From contig DATGMB010000047.1 of assembly GCA_035293845.1 (NCBI GenBank), positions 1 through 44,490 on the forward strand: a stretch of 44,490 nt of DNA. Reading direction: 5' to 3'. Shown piece after piece: positions 6,937 through 15,407 of the stretch. The DNA is from DATGMB01 sp035293845 (GTDB taxonomy: Bacteria; Acidobacteriota; Terriglobia; Bryobacterales; Bryobacteraceae). Made by a program: the position numbers and the translations under genes. The first letter of the stretch is position 1. Each line of letters starts with the position of its first letter. The notes below the pieces were generated by a model. The model made no database searches and had not been told where the DNA came from. It saw only the letters and a program-made list of their open reading frames with translations.

Positions 6937-7376
6937 GCTGTTTTCCTCCCAAACTGAAGCTTTGGCTGCACTTCCGCCGCGGGCTGGGCGCGCGGATCTT
7001 CCCGATTCTTTCTGCGCCACACTTCCGGCCGGAGCTTCCATTCGTTCCATGTCATCCAGCGCAAGCCTTCGTCGTTCAATACCAGCGGCATCGATTCCTG
7101 GCCGAGGACCTTCATGGCCCACCGGATCTCCTCGATGTCCGTGCCCAGTGGGTAAGCCATCGCGTGGTGCCCAAGGGGGAGGCGGATAATGCGAATGCCT
7201 CTGGCGTTCATAATCGCGATGGCCTTCTTCACATCGATGATGGCCTGTTTGTGGTCGCGGACGAGATGTTTGATTTCCTCCGGCGCGCCCTTGTCGATCC
7301 GGAGCTTGCCGTCCGAATCGAGCCAGACAGAGACGCCCGCCTCCATCAGCCGGTCGAAGATGGCTTCAACGTCCAT
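6933..7376 (-). CDS. TubC-N-like docking-domain protein
   Basis: A 147-aa protein. The first 50 residues (MDVEAIFDRLMEAGVSVWLD, then LRIDKGAPEEIKHLVRDHKQ) match the pattern of the TubC N-terminal docking domain, a small homodimeric helix-hairpin module. It occurs in megasynthases but also at the front of phage and plasmid replication proteins. The rest is not recognised; it ends in a basic, Pro-rich tail. The start ATG 7376 opens the run that overlaps the VRR-NUC gene. It lies immediately downstream of the putative origin, so a link to replication is plausible but inferred. Confidence 0.6.
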   Translation of the reverse strand: MDVEAIFDRLMEAGVSVWLDSDGKLRIDKGAPEEIKHLVRDHKQAIIDVKKAIAIMNARGIRIIRLPLGHHAMAYPLGTDIEEIRWAMKVLGQESMPLVLNDEGLRWMTWNEWKLRPEVWRRKNREDPRAQPAAEVQPKLQFGRKTA

Positions 7377-7388
7377 GATTGGTCCTCC

Positions 7389-7553
7389 ATGACGGATATG
7401 ACGGGTTATGACGGGTGTACCCTATAAGTCCTATATGCGTGCGTGCGCGCGCTTATATGGATTAAATAGGTTGTATCCGTCATAACCCGTCATATCCGGA
7501 ATGCTTTGTTGCAAACAAAAGACTTGCTGCACCTCGATATGACGGATCGTCAT
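7389..7553. other. putative replication origin with ATGACGG iterons
   Basis: The gap between the primase gene and the TubC-like gene holds three direct ATGACGG copies (7389, 7398, 7408), two inverted copies (7477-7483, 7487-7493) and a palindromic pair at 7539-7553. Segment 7394-7414 is a perfect 21-bp inverted repeat of 7477-7497. The core is an alternating GTGCGTGCGCGCGC tract flanked by AT-rich blocks (TATAAG, TTATATGG, TTAAATAGG). Iterons, an AT-rich region and an adjacent primase-helicase are the usual make-up of a plasmid or phage origin. The repeats are observed; the origin role is inference. Confidence 0.5.
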
Positions 7554-10150
7554 CAGACCTCCTCCCCCTCTTCCTCTGCGCGGAATTCCGACTGCCTCGG
7601 CGCGCCTTGCTGGCGGGGCATGTCATAGCGGTCTTCCGCGCGGAGCCCAATCCCCAGGTAAACAGCGCCCTTCATGGTTTTGGTCTTCGCAAAACCGCGC
7701 TCGCTCATGAACGAGGCAAACATCTTGTGGCTGACCGGCGCTTCGCCGTACTGCTCGGCCCAGGATTTATACTCACGGTAAAGGGCCAGCGACAACGCCC
7801 GCGCATTAGGCACCTGGATGCATTTTTCCTCCAGGAACATCGCGAACGTATCCTGTTCCGCCTCGTACTCGCGAGTGGCCTCCATAACCTCGTCCGGCAC
7901 GCCCAGGCCTTCGCGCTGCCAAGCCAGGCACCCCTGAACAGCCCAGACCAGAATTCCCGGAAATTCGGCCTGGAACATGGCGGTCACTTCATGGCGCGGC
8001 TTCTGCTGGTCCTTCGGGATGGTGACGTCGAACGGAATCAGCTTCAGACGATTCCACAGAGCGCGGTCGCCGCGGACCTGTGGTTTATGGTTCGTCGCCA
8101 GCCACGGCTTAAACTCCGGATAGAACTCGAAATACTCGCCGCGCATGAATCGCGCCGACATTTTGTCGCCGCCAGTCATCTCCTTAATCAGCGCTTCCGA
8201 GAGCCGGGAGCCGCGCTCGTTTTCGGAGGCCCACACGAACCGCGCCCCCTTCAGCTTGGCGATATCATTCGGGATCGCATTTTCCTTCTTCTTCAGGAAG
8301 GTCTCCACCGGTGTGCGCGTGGCATAATCGCCCATCAGCCGCTGGATGATATCCACCATCGTGGATTTGCCGTTGTCGCCGCCGGCGCCGTACATGATGA
8401 ACATGGCCTTGTCGCTGGTGATCCCGGTCAGGCAGCATCCGAAAGCCCGCTGGAGGAAGGCGACCAGGCTGGATCGGCGGTTCATAACCATGTACAGAAA
8501 CTCCAGCCAGTTGGGACAGGCGGCTTTGGGATCGAAAGTGACCGGCGCCAGCTTGGTCATAAGATCACGCTGGTTGTGCGGCCGGAGCTGCCCAGTGTGT
8601 AAATCGATGGTGCCGTTGCGGACGGTCAGGAGCCAGGGATCGGAATCCAGATCGCTCGGCCGGATGGCAATGGCTGGATCAGCCTTCGCCAGGTTGATCA
8701 TGGCCGTGATGGAGCGCCACGATTCGGATTTGATCAAATGGGCGAGGAAGGCCTCCCGCTCCTCCTCATCTGGAATCCTTTTCGCGAGGGAATAGAGGCT
8801 GCGGATGAGGGCGGTTCCCAGGTGGTAGACTTCGAGGACTTCATCCTCCCGCCACCGCATGCCATCCCAGGCGTACCAGCGGGCCCACTTTTCGCAGTAG
8901 CGCAACCGCTCGCGGTACTTGGCGGCAAAACGTTTCGCATTGCCAAGATCCGTAAACCGTTCGATTTTCGCGGCGGCGGCGCTGATCTCCGATTCCGGTT
9001 CCGGTGGCGGATCTCCGGGAGGATCGCCGCTGGCGGGCTGCGAATCACCGGGCAGATGGGGCACCGACGACTCCGGAGCGGCCGACTCCAGTGAATCGCC
9101 GTCGGTTTCGATCCGGCCAATGGCGATGGGCGAATTCACGTTGCCACGGAAAAGGCACTCGGCGCAGAACTTCTCGCCGCCGAGGTCCGACTGCACGTAG
9201 GCGCACGTGACCGGCGCGACATTGTCGCGGGAGGCTTGTCGCAACTTGGCGGCGGTTTCCCGACGGCTGTAGCGCGGGTACGCCTTGCTCAACTCATGCG
9301 CCCAGCGCTCGGCATCCTCGCACCGCGCCACCACCGTAATCAGCCGGTACCACTCCGGCTCGGGTAGATTGCGGGCGTCATCCCGGCAATGCTGCATCCA
9401 GGGGCAACCCTCCAGGATCAGCGGCAGCTTTGCCGGCGGCAGAGATTCCTGTGGCTCCGCACGCGGAAGCAAAGGGCCCGGATCCTCGATGCCAGCCAGG
9501 ATTTCTTCGATGTCCGCCTGCGTGTAAGCTGAATCGGAATATTCCGCCGTCACAGACCGAATGTCTGGCGGCAATTTCCGGTTGAATGTGCCCGGAACGC
9601 GCAGCACGCGGCAGAGATCCGGAGTCGAATCGAGGCCCCATCCGCGCGATTGAGCCAGTTGCCGCAAGAGACCCTGGAACCGCGTAGAGAGTGATTTCGC
9701 CGCGGCGCGATCAGCGGCGGTTTCAAGCCGCCAGGGTTCCTTGTATCGCCAATAGACTTGCAGCCCGAAGCCGCTGCGGACGATAATCGACGGCGGCAGG
9801 CCAACGGCTTCGATGAGCGCAACGGCATCCTGTTCCGTTGCCGGCAGATCTTTGGAGGCATGCGCCGGGCCCGCTATGTCGATATCCGCCCAAACGGCGG
9901 GGACGGAGCAAACGCCGTCCTCGGTGCCGCGCCCGTTTCCGGCCGGTGGGCTGGCCTGCAAACCTACCGCCGCATACACATCACACGTTTCCGCCCGGCG
10001 GCGGCAGTACTCCATCGCGGCGGTGAGCGCGCCCGCGGCAGCGAGGTCGAAGGCGCGCGTCGCTTTATCCTGGCGAGTCCAAACGATGAGATGGCCGAAT
10101 GCTTCCTCCCCGTGCAGGCGGCGGAAGAATTCGGCGATTGGTTCGGCCAT
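7553..10150 (-). CDS. AEP-type primase-polymerase fused to SF3 (D5-like) helicase
   Basis: An 865-aa replication protein. The N-terminal archaeo-eukaryotic primase-like domain (about 10-230) has the metal-binding WADIDIAG motif, SGFGLQVYW, and the RepB/primase signature LCRVLRVPGTFNRK. A Cys-containing segment (CAYVQSDLGGEKFCAEC, about 315-335) and a Pro/Glu-rich linker follow. Then comes a D5-N-like region and the SF3 helicase with Walker A YGAGGDNGKS (about 587-596) and downstream motifs FVWASENE and FKPWLATNHKP. Together these prime and unwind DNA at the element's origin. ATG 10150 has GGGAG in range. The iteron region lies directly after its stop. Phage P4 alpha and related plasmid proteins are the closest analogues. 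Confidence 0.92.
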   Translation of the reverse strand: MAEPIAEFFRRLHGEEAFGHLIVWTRQDKATRAFDLAAAGALTAAMEYCRRRAETCDVYAAVGLQASPPAGNGRGTEDGVCSVPAVWADIDIAGPAHASKDLPATEQDAVALIEAVGLPPSIIVRSGFGLQVYWRYKEPWRLETAADRAAAKSLSTRFQGLLRQLAQSRGWGLDSTPDLCRVLRVPGTFNRKLPPDIRSVTAEYSDSAYTQADIEEILAGIEDPGPLLPRAEPQESLPPAKLPLILEGCPWMQHCRDDARNLPEPEWYRLITVVARCEDAERWAHELSKAYPRYSRRETAAKLRQASRDNVAPVTCAYVQSDLGGEKFCAECLFRGNVNSPIAIGRIETDGDSLESAAPESSVPHLPGDSQPASGDPPGDPPPEPESEISAAAAKIERFTDLGNAKRFAAKYRERLRYCEKWARWYAWDGMRWREDEVLEVYHLGTALIRSLYSLAKRIPDEEEREAFLAHLIKSESWRSITAMINLAKADPAIAIRPSDLDSDPWLLTVRNGTIDLHTGQLRPHNQRDLMTKLAPVTFDPKAACPNWLEFLYMVMNRRSSLVAFLQRAFGCCLTGITSDKAMFIMYGAGGDNGKSTMVDIIQRLMGDYATRTPVETFLKKKENAIPNDIAKLKGARFVWASENERGSRLSEALIKEMTGGDKMSARFMRGEYFEFYPEFKPWLATNHKPQVRGDRALWNRLKLIPFDVTIPKDQQKPRHEVTAMFQAEFPGILVWAVQGCLAWQREGLGVPDEVMEATREYEAEQDTFAMFLEEKCIQVPNARALSLALYREYKSWAEQYGEAPVSHKMFASFMSERGFAKTKTMKGAVYLGIGLRAEDRYDMPRQQGAPRQSEFRAEEEGEEV

Positions 10151-10169
10151 CCGCTCTCCCAAGAATGCG

Positions 10170-10200
10170 GGCTGGCGCGGCGATCAGCGCCGCGCCAGCC
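10170..10200 (-). other. 13-bp hairpin ahead of the primase gene
   Basis: Bases 10170-10182 pair perfectly with 10188-10200 around a 5-nt loop (ATCAG). It lies between the stop at 10205 and the primase ribosome site. No T-run follows on the minus strand, so it may slow or process the transcript rather than end it. Confidence 0.4.
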
Positions 10201-10204
10201 TGGT

Positions 10205-10957
10205 TCAGATCACTTCGCCTTCGTTGCTGTGAACGTCCTTGGCCGTGGGCGCCGGCGCGGCCGCCAGGAACGGCTGGATCATAGTGGCGTACTCCTTCAC
10301 GCGCGCCGTCTGCTCTGGCGTCAGCCGCCCGCCCGAGGTGAAGGCCGCTTTCGAGTAGACGATCCCCTGCGTGTTCTTCGTCTTTTCGAGGCCGATCTTC
10401 GTGATCAGGCTGTAGCACGGCGCCGCCTTCGAAGCCAGGCGCATGAAGTACTGCCGCGCCGGCTTCAGCGAGCTCGGCGGCAGGCTGACAATCTCCGGCA
10501 GCAAGTTCTCTTCGCGCAGCAGAAAGATCTGCCGAACGAGCTTGCAGGCCTGGCCTTCGCCGCCCTTCGGATCGCTGCCGAATTTGGCGAACTCGCATTT
10601 GCGACAGTCCGTACCGGGTTTCCCGACGCCGGTGCGCGCGTCGAGCGAGTAGCAGTCCGGCGGCATGTTGCCATCCGACTGTTCCATCGGTACGCTCCAG
10701 TAGGCGCGCGTGTCACGCCAGGCGACGATGATGCCGGAAAGTTCCTTTTCGATTTCCTCGCCGTCCAGCCCCTGAATGCTCCAGGCTGTGCCGCCGCCCG
10801 CCGGCACCTTGATGCGCTCGAAATTGGCGGCGTTCATCTCGCCTTCGCCGAGGTTTGCGAGCACCGCGTCGCGGATCTCCGTTATCGGCGTCCCGAACAT
10901 AACGAACGGGCTGACGGCGGTGTCGCTGTTCTTTTTGACGACTTCTTTCGTTGCCAT
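10205..10957 (-). CDS. Cys-rich hypothetical protein of the replication module
   Basis: A 250-aa protein. Four cysteines occur in one segment of about 35 residues (DCYSLD, then TDCRKCEFAKFG and QACKL), a possible zinc site or iron-sulphur cluster. The flanking regions look like mixed alpha/beta, and a Pro/Ala-rich, Glu-ending tail resembles the acidic tips of single-strand-binding proteins. I do not recognise a named family. Position between a SNF2-type helicase and a primase suggests a single-strand-binding or annealing role, which is inference. The start ATG 10957 has AAGGAG upstream, and an in-frame TTG two codons earlier is less likely. Confidence 0.65.
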   Translation of the reverse strand: MATKEVVKKNSDTAVSPFVMFGTPITEIRDAVLANLGEGEMNAANFERIKVPAGGGTAWSIQGLDGEEIEKELSGIIVAWRDTRAYWSVPMEQSDGNMPPDCYSLDARTGVGKPGTDCRKCEFAKFGSDPKGGEGQACKLVRQIFLLREENLLPEIVSLPPSSLKPARQYFMRLASKAAPCYSLITKIGLEKTKNTQGIVYSKAAFTSGGRLTPEQTARVKEYATMIQPFLAAAPAPTAKDVHSNEGEVI

Positions 10958-10959
10958 GC

Positions 10960-11355
10960 TCAACTTCTCCTTGTCCTGAGTTTGAAGACTTCGCTGACTT
11001 CCAAGACCTCGCGCAGGGTCGGCGGCAGCGGCCGGTCCTCGCGATCCAGCTCCCTCACGTATGCGCTCAGGGAGTTGGTATTGAACGTCTCCTCGACGTA
11101 ATCGCCCAGGTGGGCGCGCCTCAGGGCCTTGCAGACGGCGGCCTTATTGCCGTCTTTGGCTTTGGCCCAAAGCTTCCGCTCGATGTACACCGTGCGGCCG
11201 TCGATGGAGATCTTTTCGAAGCCTTCCTGCTCGAACTGGGGCAGCAGGTGCTGCTCGAGTTCGGCGGCTTCGGATTTGATGGTGTCAACCTCGGCCTCGA
11301 GTTGGCGGCGCCGTTCTTCGAGGGCGACAAAACGTTTCAGTTCTTCAGTGTTCAT
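10960..11355 (-). CDS. coiled-coil hypothetical protein
   Basis: A 131-aa protein. The N-terminal 40 residues form a heptad-like coiled coil (LKRFVALEERRRQLEAEVDT, continuing KSEAAELEQHLL). A beta segment (EKISIDGRTVYIERKLWAK) and a helical C-terminus follow. No domain is recognised. Small proteins of this layout are common next to phage SNF2-type helicases. It starts within the ATGA overlap with the helicase stop and is followed 2 nt later by the Cys-rich gene, so it is firmly in the operon. Confidence 0.65.
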   Translation of the reverse strand: MNTEELKRFVALEERRRQLEAEVDTIKSEAAELEQHLLPQFEQEGFEKISIDGRTVYIERKLWAKAKDGNKAAVCKALRRAHLGDYVEETFNTNSLSAYVRELDREDRPLPPTLREVLEVSEVFKLRTRRS

Positions 11356-12752
11356 GCATCTCCTTTCAGTTGCTGTAAGACCTCTGTAACGACATCCGCT
11401 TTGGCGGCCAGCGCGGCCATGACCCTTTCGTCCACGGTGTTCCGGGCGACTAGGTGGATGTATTCGACCGGCCGCGTCTGACCGGGGCGGTGAATGCGGG
11501 CGAGGCTCTGTTCGTAAGATCCGAGCGAGAACCCGAGTGAGTAGTAGATGGCGTATCGCGCGCGGGTCAGATCCACGCCCACACCGCCGGATTCGATTTG
11601 TACGGCAAGCACCGGCGCTTCACCGGCCTGCCAGCGCTTCAGATCGTCCATGCGACCCGAGAGTTCGAGCGCGCGCCGGCCCGTCTCGTCCGCGACGCGG
11701 TTAATCGCATCGAGATCCTTATGGAACCGGCAGAAGATGACGATCGGCTCCGCGGGATCGATGTCCTCCAGCACATCGCGGAGCACGTTCATCTTGGCCG
11801 AATCGATCTGGACGTACTTGCCGTCGTCAGTTCGAATGAAGCCGCCGGTGATCTGCTGAAGCCGAAGTAGCTTCACCAGGGCGTTGGCCGCGGTGATTTC
11901 GCCGGCATCGAGTTCCGCAACGAGATTGCGCTTGAGGGAGCAGTAGGCGCGCCATGCCTCCTGACCCAGCTCGCAGGTATATGTGATGTGCATTTCCGGA
12001 GGCAGATCGAGGACGTCCTTACCCACGCGGAACGCGACGGAATAGAACTTCCGGTTGAGCTCCTCGAGGTTGCGGTAACCGACGATCTGGTGATTCTGGA
12101 AACCGCCCATCACCATGTAATGCTGGCGGTAGGCGCTGTAACTCCATCCGAAGACGTTTGGCGCGATTGCCCGCATCTCTCCGTAGAGATCTTCGGGGCC
12201 GTGCGGCATCGGCGTGCCGGTCATGCCGAGCCGGTAGCGGGCCACCTTCCCGAGCTGCGCGAGAAAGCGGCTGGCTTTGCCACCAGGCGCCTTTGCGCGG
12301 TGGATCTCATCGGCGATCATGAAATCGGGCCGCTGCCGCAAGATCCACTCGGCAAAGGGGCTGCGCCAGGCGCTCTCGTAATTGATCACGAGGAACACGG
12401 GCACGCTGCGCGCCTGGGCGAGCTTCATGAGGCGTTCCGCCTCGGCGCGCTTGGTGGCGACGCTCGCGAACGAATCATCGAGCGAAGCGACCACAAACGG
12501 CACCGCACTATGCAGTTCGATCTGTGGCCGCCAGACCTGCACAACGCGCAGCGGGCAAAAGACGACGTTCGTCTGGAAGCCGTGCACGAGCGAGGTATAG
12601 ATGGCCACGGCGGTTTTGCCGGTGCCCATGTCGGCACAGACCATGGCGCCGCGTTGACCGCTCGCGTAGAGCGCGCGAACGAACTCGACCGCCTCTTCCT
12701 GGTGTCGCCAGGGGACCGTCCGCGCGCCGGGAATAACGAGGCGGGAAGTCAT
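11352..12752 (-). CDS. SNF2-type DExH-box helicase/translocase
   Basis: A 466-aa SF2 protein. Motif I is CADMGTGKTAVA near residue 43, and motif II is IADEIHRAKAP (DExH). Motif III is LGMTGTPMPHGPEDLYG. The C-terminal RecA-like lobe has IVIFCRFHKDLDAI, VLAVQIESGGVGVDL (motif V) and ARIHRPGQTRPVEYIHLV (motif VI), typical of phage SNF2-like helicases. They translocate on double-stranded DNA and aid replication or recombination. The start ATG 12752 forms an ATGA overlap with the sigma-factor stop; a longer reading to 12827 would overlap that gene. Confidence 0.9.
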   Translation of the reverse strand: MTSRLVIPGARTVPWRHQEEAVEFVRALYASGQRGAMVCADMGTGKTAVAIYTSLVHGFQTNVVFCPLRVVQVWRPQIELHSAVPFVVASLDDSFASVATKRAEAERLMKLAQARSVPVFLVINYESAWRSPFAEWILRQRPDFMIADEIHRAKAPGGKASRFLAQLGKVARYRLGMTGTPMPHGPEDLYGEMRAIAPNVFGWSYSAYRQHYMVMGGFQNHQIVGYRNLEELNRKFYSVAFRVGKDVLDLPPEMHITYTCELGQEAWRAYCSLKRNLVAELDAGEITAANALVKLLRLQQITGGFIRTDDGKYVQIDSAKMNVLRDVLEDIDPAEPIVIFCRFHKDLDAINRVADETGRRALELSGRMDDLKRWQAGEAPVLAVQIESGGVGVDLTRARYAIYYSLGFSLGSYEQSLARIHRPGQTRPVEYIHLVARNTVDERVMAALAAKADVVTEVLQQLKGDA

Positions 12753-13348
12753 GCGGCTTCGCTCTCCCTGGCCGGATTTGCGGTGGGGGCGGCGCCAAGG
12801 CCGGCAAACCACGGGCGCATGCTCCACAGCAACTGGTAGATGCGGGCGGGCGACCGGCCCAGTGAATTGCTGACAGCGCTGACACCTTCTTCCACGACCC
12901 GAACGCCGATAGCGCGCAAATCGGGAGGCAGTGAACGAAACGCGCGATCTACGTCGAGGCGAAGATCGAGCAGCTCGGCCGCCGGCCGGGACGCCAGCCC
13001 CAGGAGCATCCGAATGGCATCTTCGCTGAGGTCGCCGTTTAGGTCATCGGAATCTTCCGCCGACAGCGGGGGCAGGGCGCACAGCGTTGCCTCGTTGTAC
13101 CGCCGCTTGCGCGCCCGGATGAGCGAAACCACGCGGTTGCGGACCACGCAGTTTACGAAGGTCTTGTACCGTCCCCGCGACGGATCAAAGCCGCCCGCCC
13201 GCTCGAGGTATTCGAGAAAGAGCTGCTGGGTCAGGTCGCCGCGGTCGCCGGGCTCGATGCCGTATCGGCCAATCAGGGTACGCACGCGGCATTCGATCAC
13301 CCGCATCGCGTATCGGTCTGTTTCGCTGAGTCCGTCTTGCCGAATCAT
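12749..13348 (-). CDS. ECF-like sigma factor of the element
   Basis: A 199-aa protein. Region 2 is clear (DLTQQLFLEYLERAGGFDPS, then YKTFVNCVVRNRVVSLIRAR). The C-terminal region 4-like helix-turn-helix is weaker (LRAIGVRVVEEGVSAVSNSL, then GRSPARIYQLLWSMRPWF). It is probably a phage-type sigma factor that turns on this operon or later genes. ATG 13348 follows GAGGAGG; the longer frame to 13447 crosses a terminator-like hairpin. It overlaps the helicase gene by 4 nt. The module therefore carries two different sigma factors (see also 2295-2906). Confidence 0.75.
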   Translation of the reverse strand: MIRQDGLSETDRYAMRVIECRVRTLIGRYGIEPGDRGDLTQQLFLEYLERAGGFDPSRGRYKTFVNCVVRNRVVSLIRARKRRYNEATLCALPPLSAEDSDDLNGDLSEDAIRMLLGLASRPAAELLDLRLDVDRAFRSLPPDLRAIGVRVVEEGVSAVSNSLGRSPARIYQLLWSMRPWFAGLGAAPTANPARESEAA

Positions 13349-13402
13349 CGATTCCTCCTCTGGCCGGGGAGGAAGCAGTGGGCGATGACGGAAGCTGGCA
13401 AC

Positions 13403-13459
13403 AAAAAGGCGGAAGCCCGTGAGATTGCCCTTCCGAGCATCACCCACAAGACTTCCGCC
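13403..13459 (-). terminator. terminator- or attenuator-like hairpin before the sigma gene
   Basis: On the minus strand GGCGGAAG (13452-13459) can pair with CTTCCGCC (13408-13415), followed at once by five T. The loop is long (36 nt), so folding is less certain. It separates the first small gene from the sigma-led operon and could limit read-through. Confidence 0.35.
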
Positions 13460-13493
13460 GCGCGGCCAGCCTTTTGCCTGGTGTGTCCTCTTC

Positions 13494-13820
13494 TTAATCG
13501 GCCATTTCGATCACGAGCTTAAAGGGTAGGCCGTGCTTCACCTCGATGCTTTCCACCAGCCCATCGCCCAGCCGGGACAGGTAGTCGAAAAATTCCGCCA
13601 CTTGGCTCTTGAGCACGAAATCGCTGCGGTCGAGTTCCGGCCGCGGGCCGTTTTCGCCGCCCAGTTTGATGTCCTGAATGATGCGGGGCGCCGGATTGAA
13701 GACGGGCTCGCCTTTGCGGATCTCCAGGTCCTCAATGCGGCCGAAGTTCAGTCTTTGCATGGTTTCCAGCAGCCGGCGGCGCGGAGCGGAAAGGGAAGCT
13801 TTGGTCATCAGGTCGTTCAC
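13494..13820 (-). CDS. hypothetical protein, first gene of the leftward module
   Basis: A 108-aa protein. A helical N-terminus (RRRLLETMQRLNFGRIEDLE) leads into a beta-rich region (IRKGEPVFNPAPRIIQDIKL), then a helix (FVLKSQVAEFFDYLSRLGDG) and a final strand pair (VESIEVKHGLPFKLVIEMAD). I do not recognise it. The GTG start at 13820 has GGAG 7 nt upstream, better than the internal ATG at 13808. It lies immediately downstream of the palindrome array at 13937-14032, so it is probably the first gene controlled by it. Confidence 0.6.
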   Translation of the reverse strand: MNDLMTKASLSAPRRRLLETMQRLNFGRIEDLEIRKGEPVFNPAPRIIQDIKLGGENGPRPELDRSDFVLKSQVAEFFDYLSRLGDGLVESIEVKHGLPFKLVIEMAD

Positions 13821-13935
13821 GGAATTACTCCAAAGGGAAATATCGAGGGGTGGCCGAGGGATGGTGGGAAGACCGCTGGGATCGTTCCGCGCGCTGTTTT
13901 CACGCATCGCCGGGGCAACGCCTCCATAAAAGAGG

Positions 13936-14036
13936 CGCTACATTTTTTGTAGCGATTCGCTACTTTCCGTGTAGCAATTCCGGCATTCCGCTACTTTCCG
14001 TGTAGCATTTTCGGCAATCCGCTACTTTCGGCGATG
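13936..14036. promoter_or_regulatory. array of GCTAC-N7-GTAGC palindromes (operator-like)
   Basis: Three complete 17-bp palindromes occur at 13937-13953, 13959-13975 and 13990-14006, with a decayed fourth at 14021-14037. The spacings are 22, 31 and 31 bp, so the last three are three helical turns apart and on one face of the helix. Sites 2 and 3 share the same centre (TTTCCGT). They lie upstream of the leftward module and would suit a dimeric repressor that represses, or an activator that switches on, the whole replication operon. A role as iterons is possible too. Confidence 0.5.
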
Positions 14037-14258
14037 CCGGAGATGCGGTCTCCTATGGTATGCACGTCGTTCACGAACTTGCGCACCCAACATCTATTTA
14101 GAACCACAGCGCATGTCCAGTTGCTGGAGCCTAACGGCGACAGGGATGCCACCGCCCTGATGGTCGTCTCGGACAAAGAGGCCGGAACGGCGATATGCCC
14201 AGTTTCACCCCATGCGGCAAGGCGTTAACCCCGAGGCCTCGCCTCGGCGGCGACGATT
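14037..14258. other. gap between the regulatory array and the HNH gene
   Basis: No gene is credible. It may contain the promoter of the leftward operon starting at 13820. No repeats beyond the array were seen. Confidence 0.3.
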
Positions 14259-15212
14259 TCAAACGTTTGAAGTTGGGGAAACCTTGGGCATGAAGCGGTC
14301 CTGCATTCCTTTCCGAACCCGGAATAAGGGGTCATAGCCCAAATGAACGTAAAGCTGCGAGTCCCAACCGTGGGGAATCGTTTCTAAACGGAGGCGCGGG
14401 GCATGCTCATACAGCGCCTCGAGAGCCGACCAGTTGCTGCCCGATTTGCCAGGGAGAAAGACGGTGATGTACCGGGTTCGATTCGTGCGTAATCGCAGCA
14501 AAACGCAGTAGCACTCGCCAACATCGCTGAAGCGAACCGGCATCACCAGCAAATCCGTCGGAGGTTCGCGCTCTGGAAAGGCCTCCATGATGACCTTCTC
14601 CAGCACAGGAACTTCGGCATCGAGCATTTTCCGGACCTGCCCCGCTCCCGCACTCAGCGCATACTGATATCCTTCCGCTTTGAAAACGGATAAAAAGGCT
14701 CCCCGAAACGCAGCACGAAAATACCGTTCCGGTATGAAGTCGAAACTCATCTGCATCGTCAGTGTAAAGCCGTCGCGCAGATTATTCCGCAGATCGTCGC
14801 TAGCTTCCATATTGCTCGCCTTGCCTACAATCTGGATACGGCAGGGTTCCGGCTCCGGCCCGGACGGTAAGAAGACTTCGGCGACGATTTTCCCTTTGTC
14901 GCTGCCGAGAACGGTCGGAATTGGTGCCGCGCCCTCGACGGCATCCATGGCCCGCATTGCATTGATAAGATGGCTGTCCAGGCGCGACCCGTGAGTATTG
15001 TTGCATTTGCGGCGGCATGTCAGCGTCTCCGAGCGCCCTCCGAGTGTCGAGGGGACAATGTGCTCGCGACTGAGCTCAGCAATATTTGCCAGGCGATACT
15101 CGGTCAGACACAGGGGACAGGCAACGGTATCCACGGCCTCGGGGCGGAACCGTTGATAATCCGCTGCCAATTCCCAGAACAAGCCATTGCGTTTATTGGG
15201 CCGGTCGGCCAT
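14259..15212 (-). CDS. HNH endonuclease
   Basis: A 317-aa protein. The N-terminal HNH nuclease shows CPLC, then SREHIVPSTLGGR with the HIVP motif, then CRRKCNNTHGSRLDSHL, a zinc-binding ββα-metal domain (about 32-80). The rest (about 85-317) is a long extension with mixed beta and helical regions and no named match. Such HNH proteins act as restriction-like or homing nucleases, or as nickases in phages; here, beside defence genes, it could be a type IV-like defence nuclease or a phage protein. It is preceded by the regulatory array on its 3' side and has a divergent neighbour at 15408. Confidence 0.75.
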   Translation of the reverse strand: MADRPNKRNGLFWELAADYQRFRPEAVDTVACPLCLTEYRLANIAELSREHIVPSTLGGRSETLTCRRKCNNTHGSRLDSHLINAMRAMDAVEGAAPIPTVLGSDKGKIVAEVFLPSGPEPEPCRIQIVGKASNMEASDDLRNNLRDGFTLTMQMSFDFIPERYFRAAFRGAFLSVFKAEGYQYALSAGAGQVRKMLDAEVPVLEKVIMEAFPEREPPTDLLVMPVRFSDVGECYCVLLRLRTNRTRYITVFLPGKSGSNWSALEALYEHAPRLRLETIPHGWDSQLYVHLGYDPLFRVRKGMQDRFMPKVSPTSNV

Positions 15213-15407
15213 ATTGATTCATCTTAGCCGAGGCGCACTCCGCGGATGTTAGCCATCGATAGCAGCACTTCCCGGCCTGCCGGGGTAGTTGATCGTATCA
15301 GCAGTTTGGCAGGAGCGTGCTTTCATGAGGCGGCCTCGGGCCCGCCAGGGGTGTATACTAATCCCGCCCCACAATGCGAGTAGCCTTCGGGTGCGGAGGA
15401 GGCCTGG

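Noticed and set aside
9758..11101. long plus-strand open frame opposite the primase gene
   Set aside because: Antisense to a gene with clear motifs; the predicted protein is Arg/Ala-rich and low in structure, a common effect of high GC.
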